NCBI GenBank assembly: GCA_036583965.1
Contig: JAZBQD010000014.1
Coordinates: forward strand, 71,066,790 to 71,130,789
DNA from: Prunella strophiata
Taxonomy: Eukaryota > Chordata > Aves > Passeriformes > Prunellidae
Direction: 5' to 3'
Length of the DNA stretch: 64,000 bases
The translations under genes were made by a program, and so were the position numbers. The first letter of the stretch is position 1, and every line of letters starts with the position of its first letter. The notes below the pieces were generated by a model. The model was given only the letters and a program-made list of their open reading frames with translations, was not told the DNA's origin and searched no databases. Of the stretch, positions 1 to 9,600 are shown in pieces.

Positions 1-572
1 TTCCTACTTTTTGGGTCCTTTCCTCTTTTTGGTGTCCCTTTCTGCTTTTTGGGGTCCTTTCCTGCTTTTTGGGGTCCCTTTCTGCTTTCTGGGGTCCCTT
101 TCTGCTTTTTGGGGTCCTTTCCTGCTTTTTGGGGTCCTTTCCTGCTTTTTGGGGTCCCTTTCTGCTTTTTGAGATCCCTTCCTGCTTTTTGGGGTCCCTT
201 TCTGCTTTTTGGGGTCCCTTTCTGCTTTTTGGGGTCCTTTCCTGCTTTTTGGGGTCCCTTTCTGCTTTTTGAGATCCCTTCCTGCTTTTTGGGGTCCCTT
301 TCTGCTTTTTTGGGTCCTTTCCTGCTTTTTGGGGTCCCTTTCTGCTTTTTGGGGTCCCTTCCTGCTTTTTGGGATCCCTTTCCTGCTTTTTGGGGTCCTT
401 TCCTGCTTTTTGGGATCCCTTTCCTGCTTTTTGGGATCCCTTTCCTGCTTTTTGGGGTCCCTTTCTGCTTTTTGGGGTCCCTTCCTGCTTTTTGGGGTCC
501 CTTTCTGTTTTCTGGGGTCCCTTTCTGCTTTCTGGGGTCCCTTTCTGCTTTCTGGGGTCCCTTCCTGCTCCT
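1..572. repeat. 20-bp minisatellite, cut by the window edge
   Basis: Tandem units of about 20 bp (CTGCTTTTTGGGGTCCCTTT, with variants GAGATCC, GGGATCC and TTTCTGG) run from the first base to about 572, roughly 28 copies. The array is pyrimidine-rich on the + strand. It lies just upstream of the last ZC3HC1 exon, so it should sit in the last intron of that gene. Long open frames on both strands here (repeating FWGPFLLFG on +, KSRKGPQKAERD on -) are products of the repeat. Confidence 0.95.
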
Positions 573-768
573 TGCCTGTAGCCTCCTTGTTGTCCCCTGC
601 AGCTGGCAAGCTGGGATCCTGAAGATAAGGAGCAGCCTGCTGCCCTGGCAGCCAGCTGGGGTATTTTGGGTGGTTTCTTGCTGCAGCTGCTCCCTGTGCC
701 CTTTGCCAGTGGCAGCCTCAGGTCCCTCTGCAGTGCCCTGACCCCTGGCTGTTGCTTTGTGTTCCCAG

Positions 769-837
769 AGTCTCTCGGAGAAGTCCTGCAAGGTGTTCCG
801 CATTTTCCGGCAGTGGGAGAGCCTGGATTCCTGCTGA
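769..837 (+). CDS. ZC3HC1: ZC3HC1 (NIPA) last coding exon, 3' end of gene
   Basis: The exon follows a good acceptor (CTGTTGCTTTGTGTTCCCAG ending at 768). It encodes 22 residues, SLSEKSCKVFRIFRQWESLDSC, in two parts SLSEKSCKVFR and IFRQWESLDSC, then TGA at 835-837. This matches the C-terminus of ZC3HC1 (nuclear-interacting partner of ALK) as I recall it from mammals. ZC3HC1 is a zinc-finger protein of the nuclear basket that binds TPR, and was earlier described as an F-box-like factor for cyclin B1 turnover. Only the final exon is in the window; the exon starts in phase 0, and the penultimate exon must lie before position 1. In mammals ZC3HC1 is the gene directly upstream of UBE2H in the same orientation, which fits the arrangement here. 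Confidence 0.86.
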   Translation, partial: SLSEKSCKVFRIFRQWESLDSC

Positions 838-1085
838 GCCCTGCCCGCAGAGCAGCAGGGCCCGGGACACTCCTGCAGCTCTCCCCGAGCCCGGCAGGGG
901 CAGCTCCGTGCTGAGCAGGGTCCCCTGCCCTGGCAGCCTCCACAGGCTGCTGCTGAGTCCCTCCCTGCCGGGGCTGCACGGCCCTGCCCGCAGCTGGCAG
1001 TGCCATGGGTGACAGGGGAATGCTGTCACCTCCCCGGGTGGCACGGAAGTGATGCCAGGTGGGAATAAACATTTCATTTTTGTTG
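838..1085 (+). other. ZC3HC1: ZC3HC1 3' UTR
   Basis: The untranslated tail runs from the stop codon to the probable cleavage site about 15-20 bases after the AATAAA at 1064-1069. It is followed by a T/GT-rich downstream element (TTTTTGTTGGTTTTTC). The end point is inferred from these signals. Confidence 0.7.
1064..1069 (+). terminator. Poly(A) signal AATAAA of ZC3HC1
   Basis: This is a canonical hexamer 227 bases after the ZC3HC1 stop codon, with a GT/T-rich downstream element within 30 bases. Confidence 0.75.
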
Positions 1086-2724
1086 GTTTTTCTTTTTCCT
1101 TCCTGCTGGCGTGGTGCTTTTTCCCAGGGTTGGAGCTCAGGTCCTGCTGTAGCTCCTGTATCCCTCAGGATTCTTGTCCTTATGCCATCAATGTCCCTCT
1201 GCCTCCCCGTTTCCCACTCCACATTTTGTTGTCCCCTTTGCCTGTTGGCATTTTCCCATTGCCTCAATCCCTGTCCCTCTGCTGAGGGCCAGTTTGGGGT
1301 GATAAATCCCCCTGGTTGTGAGGGTGGGATTCCCAAAACCTGAGTTTCCATGGCTTGGGCTGCTGGGATGGGAATGCTGTCATCCCCATCCTTGGGGAAA
1401 GGGCTTTGGGAAGGGCTGGGATTCCACAGACAGCCTGGCACAGTGGGCTCTCCTCCCTCCAGCTCTGTGGATGTGGGTGGAGGCACAGGGATATGTCATT
1501 CCTTTTTTTGTTTTTTTTTTTTTTTTGGGAGGAAAAAGTCTCCTGCCTCCATTTCCCCAGCCCCATCTCTGAGGTTTCACCTGACTCATGGCCTTGGATG
1601 GATTTTGGGATTCTGGCTGCCCTGTGCCTGAGAATGCAGTGGCTGATCCCTGCTCTCCCTGAACCCCAAAACCTGGGGGTGCACCTGCCCACCTGGGGGC
1701 TTCTCCTGGCATCCTCTGTTTTGGGATCCTGCCCTCTTGGGCAGGAATCCCAAGGGAAGCAGCAGGGCCTGGATTTGGGTGGGTTCCCTTCCTTTCCCTA
1801 ATTACAGGGCCCTAACGAGGGGCTGCTGCACCCCATGGCCCTGCTGGGCTGGGATTTGGGGTGGAAATGGGGATACCCCAATGCAGGGGAGTGAGGATGG
1901 GCAGGGAAGAGCCCCTTGTCCAGCTGCCTGGACCTACAGATCCCCCAGAGCCCCCCATGCTTCTCCCTGGAGCTCTGGTTTCCCCAATTCCAATGGTTTC
2001 CAGCAGTTCCCTTTGGCTCCCTCTGTTCCCTACATTCCCTATCCATGGATTCTCCTGGCTCCCCCCATCCCTGATCAGGGAACCACCCCACAAATCATGG
2101 GGTGCACCCAATCCTCCCATCCCAGCAGGGGACAGCCCAGCCACAACCCCTCCATCCCAATTTCCAGACCAAGGAGTGCTCAGAGGATCCCCAAAATTCC
2201 CTCTGCACCCACATTCCAAGGTTTGGGTGCTCTAAGAGTGGCCTTGAGGTATTCCAAAAAGGAACAGGGTGCTGTTGTAGTCCCTCATATCCTTGAACAA
2301 TCCCTGTTGCAAAAAACTGGTGTTCACAGGTGGAATAGAAGCATTCCAAGAAATTTTGGTAAAATCCTTGTTTTTCCCTGTCCAGTTCTCCCAGTTGCCT
2401 GGAGCCAGTCAGGGAATACTGTGGCCTGGGAAATATCCTCTATCCCAAGTTTTCCAGCTGCTCTGCTCAAACAGAACCCCTGTTCCCCTCCCAGATTCCC
2501 CCCTGGAATGTGGGGTGTGGATCTGAGTCCCCTCAGGTGGTGTCACCTCCTGCCCCTGCCCAGCTCGGGGCCTGTTGGGGCATCACATGGAGGAGCTTTT
2601 TGGGGATTCTCTGGCTGTGTCTCCTCCCCGCAGGGGGAGGAAGCAGCGGGGCAGGTTTATGGGATGATGCCAGGGGTCAGGAATGCGGGGAGGGAGACAC
2701 CCATGAGCGCTGTCATCACGGGCG

Positions 2725-2800
2725 TGGGGAAACTGAGGCACGGGGACGTGCTTTGGCGGTGTCACAGCGGAAATCCGGGATGGTGACTCCTGTCTGGGTT
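2725..2800 (+). mobile_element. Possible MIR-like SINE remnant
   Basis: The segment contains GGGGAAACTGAGGCACGGGG, then a GTGTCACAGCGG stretch and a CCGGGATGG stretch. They occur in the same order as the core-to-3' part of MIR SINEs (GAAACTGAGGCACAGAG, GGTCACACAGC, GCCGGGATTCGAACC). The match is short and diverged, so this is only a suggestion. Confidence 0.3.
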
Positions 2801-2829
2801 CCTGCTGGGACCCAGCGGGATTGCCACGG

Positions 2830-3165
2830 GCAAACCCCATGTTCTGTGGGGTGCTTCCTGACCCTGCTGGGGATAGGAAACGGGGGAACAAGGGGGCATC
2901 AGAACCCATGGGCAACAAGGGACACACTGGGAATAGGGGGAGCCGTGGGGAATTGTGGAAAAACAGTGGAAATGGGGGAGCCATGGGGAATTGCAAGGCC
3001 CTGACATAGGTGCACCCCGTATTTTATGAGGTGGTTCCCTGGCCGTGGTGGGAACGGGCAAATTGGAAACGGGGGAATAAGAGGAGTGTCAGAATCCACG
3101 GGGGAGACACAGGGAATACGGGGAGCAGTGGGGAATTGCGGGAAGCGTTGGGAAGGGAGGAACCG
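2830..3165. repeat. Two diverged tandem copies (~180 bp) beside the UBE2H promoter
   Basis: Two successive blocks share the same order of words. Block 1 (about 2833-2998) has GCAAACCCCATGTTCTGTGGGG, then TTCCTGACC, GGAAACGGGGGAA, GGGAATAGGGGGAGC and GTGGGGAATTG. Block 2 (about 3010-3145) has GCACCCCGTATTTTATGAGG, then TTCCCTGGCC, GGAAACGGGGGAA, GGGAATACGGGGAGC and GTGGGGAATTG. They look like an old local duplication. Confidence 0.6.
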
Positions 3166-3235
3166 GAGCTTGCGGCCCCAGCGGGGCCTCGAACCCGCGG
3201 CCCATCCATCATCCCCCTCCTCCTCCCCCCTCAGA

Positions 3236-3255
3236 ACTACAACTCCCGGCGTGCC
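3236..3255 (+). promoter_or_regulatory. ZNF143/STAF-type promoter element
   Basis: The sequence ACTACAACTCCCGGCGTGCC closely follows the ZNF143 (STAF) long motif ACTACAATTCCCAGCATGC. That motif is common at CpG-island promoters of housekeeping genes, usually within 200 bp of the start site. It is about 310 bp before the UBE2H start codon. Confidence 0.75.
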
Positions 3256-3307
3256 TCGGGGCCGGCGGAGCGTTGAGGGCGCGGCCAATGGTGGCGCCGC
3301 GGGGCGG

Positions 3308-3330
3308 TGACGTCACCGCGGGTGACGTCA
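3308..3330. promoter_or_regulatory. Two perfect CRE (ATF/CREB) sites
   Basis: TGACGTCA occurs at 3308-3315 and again at 3323-3330, 15 bp apart. The first lies in a longer palindrome, GGTGACGTCACC. ATF1/CREB family proteins bind this octamer, and CpG-island CREs close to start sites are often functional. Confidence 0.7.
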
Positions 3331-3344
3331 GGGGTCCAGAGAGA

Positions 3345-3561
3345 GGCTGGGGCAGAGGCGGCCGGAGCGGCTGAGGGAGCGCGAGCGGCGCGGGGGGGGC
3401 CCTGTCGGCGACAGCGGCGACAGCGGCGGCGACAGCGACAGCGGCGGCTCCCAGCGCCTCGCGACCCGGCGTTCCCCCGCTCCCCTCGGCGCCGGGCGGC
3501 CCCGGCCCGCGGCGGCGGCGCTGACAGCCCGCCCGGAGCCCCGGGGGCGGCCGCGGCCACC
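3345..3561 (+). other. UBE2H: UBE2H 5' UTR (approximate)
   Basis: This is very GC-rich leader sequence with a GCGACAGCGG-type triplet-like repeat at about 3405-3450, ending in the Kozak context GCGGCCACC before the ATG at 3562. The left end is an estimate. No ATG lies in good context between the CREs and the chosen start. Confidence 0.6.
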
Positions 3562-3614
3562 ATGTCGTCCCCCAGCCCGGGCAAGAGGCGGATGGACACC
3601 GACGTGGTCAAGCT
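3562..3614 (+). CDS. UBE2H: UBE2H exon 1 (coding part)
   Basis: It encodes residues 1-17 ([17 protein letters not shown]) and the first two bases of Leu18. The basic N-terminal stretch is typical of UBE2H. The donor is CT|GTATCCTTG, which fits the U12-type consensus GTATCCTT rather than the U2-type GTRAGT. Confidence 0.96.
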
Positions 3615-6600
3615 GTATCCTTGCCGTGCCCCCGCCCGGGCCCACGGGGGACGAGGATTCCCCCCCCCCCCCCGGCCGGGCCTGCAGAGGGGTGGGAGGG
3701 CGGGGGGCACCGGGGACCCCGCCGGGGTCGCCCCCGAAACCCCCATTCGCACCCCCGCGGCCTCTCCCCGGAGTTGGGGGTCGGATCTGCCCTCCTCCCG
3801 CACCAGGGGAGGCCTAACCCCCCCCTTTTTGCCGTATTTTGGGGGGGTTTTCACCCTCTGTGGCTTGACAGGCGGCCCCTGGGGGTGTCTCTGCAGACCC
3901 CTCTTGGTGATGCCCCCCCAATCTGGGTGCCCCGCACCCCCCCTGCCTGCCCTGGCGAGGGCGAGGAAGGGGAGAGCAGTTCCAGCAGCCACAGCCCAAA
4001 GAAAGGCTTTTGTGGGGTTTATTATTATTATTTATTCCCCCGTTTCACCCCGCAGTTCATGAAGCTTCTGGTGCCGGCTTAGGGATTTGATTTTTTGGGG
4101 AGGACGGGGGGGGGTCCCCGGGGTCTGGCTCAGCAGACCCAGGGGTGGGTGAAGGGCATCAGGGCCCGAGCCCGTCTCCCAAGAGGTTTATGTAACCCTC
4201 CAGGTTTGGTTAGGCTTTATTACTTTTTATTTTCCCCCTTCTTCCTACATAGATCTGTTTATATTTTTCCTCCTTGTTTTTATTCCTGGCCCTTTACGGG
4301 GCGGTGAATCCCTTTTTCTCTCTGTCTGGAGAGTGGGTGGCGTTGAAAAATACCATTGGGAATTCGGTTCTGGGATTGTTTTATTAATAGTTTTTGTTTA
4401 CAAGGTGGCGGTGCGAGCCGGGGAAGGGTAGCAATGACAAGAGTGGATGAAATGTTTCTCGGATTTGTCTCCTGAACGTGCCCGACCTCCCTCAGCACGA
4501 CTCGGGGCTGCTGGCTCTGCCGTGCTGCTGTCGAGGGGTCGAGGAACGGGTCTGATTTAGTTCCCAGAGAGAGATAAACAAACTTATCTGGATTTGGTGG
4601 TGTTTTTTTGGAAGCGGGGGGGGGGGAGGGAGGAGCAGCACAGCGCTCCCGTTTGTGGCTTATCGAAGGAAACTTGTCTGACGTTCGCGCAGCGCCTTGC
4701 TCCCCACAAAGCTGCTCTCGGTGTGTTTTTCGCCCTGTTTTTAAGCAAATAGGAAATGAGTCCTGATGGTGCTCGAATCGGAGCTATTTTTATCCGGGGG
4801 TTTAAAGTTACACACATGTCAGACTCCGCCAATTGCGATCGATGCTTCATCGCACCGGGAGGAGGGTCGGGAATTCCAGCTGTTCAGCGAGGGGGGAAAA
4901 CCTTTCTTAGGGATACCCTGGAAAGAGCTCTGGGCCACCGAGGGGCCGAGGCCCAACCTGATCGGCTGCTGCTCTGTTTCCCTTTCCCCTCCCCCTCTCT
5001 TTTCCTTTTTTTTTTTTTTTTCCCCTTTTTGTTCGGTTCCTTGCCGGCTTCTCCAGCGATCGCAGCCTTTTGGAGGACAAAGAGCAGGTTTTCCCTGCGA
5101 AGTGGCTTTGCTGTGTGTTTCTGGGTGCTGGGTAGGTAGAAAGCCCCGAATATCTGGGATTCCTCTCGGTGCTGGGCAGTTTGTGCTCTGCTCTTTCTCT
5201 GCCCCCTGACAAAAGGAACCCCAATGGCTTTTCCAAAAGCAAAGCTCTTGTTGTCGGCTCTGCTTTCCTTGTTTTCCAAGGGGTGAGGGTTAGAGCAGTC
5301 GGTCTCCTGCGGACAACAAACTTAGGAAGTTGGATGTGTCAGATGACTCCTCAGCACTCCTCCCTCCCTCGCTCCCTCCCTCCCTCCCCAGCCTTTTTTG
5401 TTTGTCTGCCTGACTCGCCCGGGGTGAGCAGCTCGCTAGGCCCCGGCTCCCGAGACGCTTCCCTGGGGAATCTCCCCTCTGGAAGCTGCTCTGAAATCAG
5501 GGTCTCCTTTGAGACACGGCAGCCAGGAGGGTCTCGGTGGTGGCCAGAGAAGGGACTCGTCTGAAGGAATGTGCTTGAGGGCATCTCCTCCTGGGGCTTC
5601 CAGGGTTTTGTTGCTGTGGAAGGTTTTTGTTTGGGGTTTTTTTATCCCCCCCCCCCCCCCCCTTTTTTGCTGCCATTTTCATTACAGTTTCCCTTTTCAT
5701 CCCCTTTCCACGTCTCCAACGGGGAATAATGGTATGGATTTATGGCCTGCCAAGGGCTACCTTTCCCAGTAGGGAGGGGGCACCGAGCAGGGTGAATAAC
5801 ACTCCTGCCTGCTCCTGCTCTGACAGGTTTAGGAGCCGAGCGAGGTCTTTTTATGATTCCTATTTTCAATCCTGCCACGTCCGTGTCCTTTTGTGGATGC
5901 CTCTTTGTGAGGAGGGGAGAGGTGGCTGCGGGAGGGGCAGGGCTCTGCGGGAATGTGAGGAGCTGATGTTTAGTAATCTCCTGGGCCAGGATGTGCTCGA
6001 ACTCCCCGTCACTCATTGTCTCCCTCCGGGCTGGGTTTGTGCTGCTGGGGCTGGGAGAAGAGAGCCAGAATCCCTCCTCCCCCTTTTTGGGGGCTCCAGC
6101 CAAAGTTTCCTGGGTAGCCTGTGGCCCTTCAGAGCAGGGGTTTTGTGGGAAGGCTCCGTGCTCCCCAAAACACCCCCGGACCCGCTCAGCAGTGGCCTGG
6201 CAGCGTAGGCTGCTCCCACTGGGAAGCCCCGAGCTCCAGGCCAGGCCTCTCGGGTAGCTGCCACCCTGGGCAGGGCAGCACGGGGGCTCCCCTTTGTGGT
6301 TCCCCCGGAGCTGGGGCGAGTGCCAGCCCCGGAGCCGTGTTTGCAGGGAAAAGGCCTCGAGCTCTCGCAACTCCGCGGATTGGCTGCTCTGTTACTACCC
6401 GGAAACCGGGCCCGGGGCGGAGCGAGCCTGCCGCTGGTACCGGGGTGTCCCTGCCGGGTGTTTACACCCGCGGGGACCCACCCGGCACCGCCATCCCCCC
6501 GAACCCCGCCGCCGCTTCCCCTTCCAGCCCCGGGGCTCATTGTTCCGCGACCGCTCCGCTCGCAGCTTCCCCTTGGCCGCGAGTTTATTTAGTGCTGATT

Positions 6601-9600
6601 TATTTTCCTCCTTTTGTGGAGAAACGCTGCTGGCTGGCTCGTAGTCCCCGAGCTCTATTTTTAAGCGTCAGAGCTGGAAAAGGGAAGTGTCACCCTGTTT
6701 TGTGCCTGAAAGGAATTATAAATAGTGGCCAGCTTTGTTTGAATCTCCCTGCGCTGCCCAGTTTGCGGAGCCGGGGGTTCGGCAGCGTAATTCACGGAGC
6801 GTTGCACTCCCTGCTAATTTTAGGCTCGTCCTGAGTCAAGGAGAATAAAGGTACAAAGCTCCTTAGTTTACCTGCAGAGCGTTTTGTAATCTCCAAACTC
6901 CCCCACCCGTGTTTGCTCCGTGGAGGCAAAGGGTAGGACAGAGTTTACATTTGGGATGAATTCCTTTTTCTGGTCATTATAGGCTTACACCGCACTTATC
7001 ATCCCACTTGAACACCTTCCAAGAGCGGCGTTGAGCAATCGCGGCGTCACGTGGCTTTGTTCTCTTTGGCCTGTCCCCAGGGAAGAGCGTGTGCACTGGA
7101 ATGTCTTGTTTTGGTAGGGTTTGGTGGGGCTTTGTTGTTTCGTTGGGGTTTTGTTTGGGGCTTTTTTTTTTTTCTTCCTTTTTTTTTGTTTTTAATTTTG
7201 TTTTGTTTTAAAGGGATGGATATTTCTGGAAACTTTGAATGTAAATTTTCAGATGTCACGCTACTGCTTCTTTCTGCTCCACTTCTGGGGCTCTGTTTTA
7301 ATGAGGTCTCCAGGGATGAGGGCAATCGTGTGGTGATGCTTCAAAATGCACAAAGACGTGGCAGCAGCCCCTTCCCAGAACTGGGAGAGCCCCCCTTTTT
7401 CCCAGAAATGCTGTCACAGGTGGTGGTTTATAAATCAAATCAGGTAAACGTGGCTTGGGAGGTGGTGCCTGTCTTTAGGAGAGCTCGAAATCCATAAATC
7501 TCTGCCAAAACCAAACCGACTGGAGGAAAAGAAATAATCTTTGTTGCCTAAATGACAACTTCCTAGGGTGTCATCTTGCTGCTTTTAGAGCAGAATTCAG
7601 AGTCTTTGCTGGTGGCTGGATGGTTTTTTTCCCAAAAAATTGGCTGGAGCTGGAAGTTCACTCTCCCTTTGTTGCCTTGTCAGTCGAAATGGGGAGATTT
7701 GGGAGCTGGGGCTCCTCGAGCAGGCCTGAAAGCCAAGTGCACCTGTTTAATCATGGAATTGGAGCATGGATCATGGAGTTCAGACTGGGAAATACGGATT
7801 TGGTTAGGGCTGCTTGGAGCAGAGTGCCTCTTGGAGCCTGACAAGAGCCCAATTTTATTATTCACAGCCCTGCTTAAAATAATAAAAAATAGGGGTAATT
7901 TTAATTGTTTCCCCATCTTATTCCCTAGACTCAGAACAGAGATTTTGGAATAATGAGTAGTCTGGCAGGATGATGCTGCCCAGATTCCCAGTTCTGAAGT
8001 GGCATTAGAGCAGTAAATGCTGATTAAACAAATTCTAGAGGCCTTTTCTTTGTTGTAACAGTTTAAAAAAACCCCAAAAGTGAACATGGAATTTCAGGAA
8101 AACAAACATTCCCTGTAAAATGGTCTCCTTGCTCTCCCCTCCCCTGGGTCCAGGAGGTTGTGGCAGCTGCTTTTCCTGGCTTTCCTAGGGAAGCTGTGCT
8201 TGGATTTGTAGTAGGGGATTGTTTTTAAGTGTCACCATGACTATTTTACAATCCTGGTGAGCTTTTGGAAACATCTCCCAAAGTGACTCCCACGTGCTCG
8301 GCATTTCTCGGCAGCAGGAGCCGATAATGGGAGCTGGGAGCTGAGCTCCCAATCCTGCAGACCCTGTCAGGTCCCAATATTTTGGATGAAACAGGAGATG
8401 CCCTTCCATAAGGCCCTGCATTGTTTCATTTGCCAGGAGGAGAAAATTACATTTAATCTTCAGAGGAGTGTTCTGTCCTGCTTCTGCTCATCGTCGTGCA
8501 CTGGCATTAAATGATGGTTGGTTTTCTTAAATGTTTTGGGGTTTTTAAAAATAAATTTCTCCTTCAAACTCACCCTTAATTCCTGTCCTGTCCTGTTCCT
8601 GGAGCAGCAGACAGTCTGGAAGCTGAGGGAGTAAATCCTGGAGTGCCTCCTTGGGAGCTCACACCTGCATCACTGCAGGAGATCATTCCTGGGAGGCTCC
8701 AGCTTTGCTGCCTCCCTGGGAATGCCAGCACAGGGGGGAGATAGCTGAGCATGGAGGAGATTCCCAAAGGGACAATTCCCTGCACAGCCTGTTACATCTT
8801 GGGAGGATCCCTGCCCTGTGTCCTGGGGGAAGCAGAAGCAAAGGAGTGCTTAAACTGAAAGTTTTGATGGATTTTTTTCCCCTCTTTGTTTCCTTAGAAT
8901 TTTTCTTCATAAACTGAAAATCCTGATAGACTTTTCCCTCTTTGTTTCCTTGAGTTTTATTCCTAAACTGAAAGTCTTGATAGACTTTGCCCCCTCTTTG
9001 TTTTCTTCTTTTTTTCCCCCTAAATTTTAAGTCTTAACAGACTTGTTTCCTTGAGTTTTTTTTTCCCTAGATTGAAAGCCTTGATAGACTTTGTCACTCT
9101 TTGTATTCTTCCTTTTTTTTCCCCTAAATTTCAAGTCTTGACAGAATTTCCCTCCCTTTGTTTTCCCCTAAATTTCAAATCTTGATAGACTTTCCCCCTC
9201 TTTGTTTCCTTGGGTTTTATTCCTAGATTGAAAGCCTTGACAGACTTTTTTCCCAGTTGATTTTCTTGGGATTTTTCCCCCTTCCATCAAGGCAGAGCAG
9301 CAGGAGAGGAGCTGTTGGGAAGGGAAGGTGCCTCTGGGAGCACCCAGAGCTGGGTGCAGTGTCACCAAATGTTCTCAGCACCTGTTGGTGCTCGGTGCCC
9401 TTCTGAAACCGTGATTTAATGGGAGCCATCCCCGGGATAAACACATAACAGGTTGTTGGGAAGGAAGGAGAGAGCCCTCAGTTAAAGTGACAGGCTCCCA
9501 TATGGAGCAGATTCCCAGCCAAATTCCTCCTGCTTTCACTGTCTGCTTAAGTCAGAGGTGATCCCACGCTGAGGCAGGAGTGAATTTTCCTGCTGTCCTG

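Larger units (their letters stand above)
1086..3230. other. Intergenic region ZC3HC1-UBE2H
   Basis: No exon is recognisable in these 2.1 kb. The stretch holds a T-tract at 1503-1527, short GC-rich unique sequence, a faint SINE-like segment near 2725-2800, and a diverged duplication at about 2830-3165 beside the UBE2H promoter. Open frames here have no recognisable domain and no splice context. Confidence 0.6.
3230..3345 (+). promoter_or_regulatory. UBE2H: UBE2H core promoter (CpG island, TATA-less)
   Basis: This stretch has, in order, a ZNF143-type element (3236-3255), a CCAAT box at 3285-3289 within GCGGCCAATGG, and two full cAMP-response elements TGACGTCA at 3308-3315 and 3323-3330. The sequence is CpG-rich with no TATA box, as expected for a broad housekeeping promoter. 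The start site probably lies between about 3335 and 3400, but cannot be fixed from sequence. Confidence 0.75.

Noticed and set aside
569..660. Penultimate ZC3HC1 exon after the CCCCTGCAG at 593-601
   Set aside because: Neither reading frame matches the ZC3HC1 sequence expected before the last exon, and there is no GT donor at a suitable place (GAAGATAAGG).
3178..3205. tRNA gene or tRNA-derived SINE (TCGAACCC word near 3190)
   Set aside because: The B-box-like word on the - strand lacks a proper 5-bp T-stem and there is no A box or anticodon arm in the flanks.
3307..4062. 251-codon frame across UBE2H exon 1
   Set aside because: It is in a different frame from the conserved UBE2H start and runs into intron sequence; GC-rich leader explains the lack of stops.
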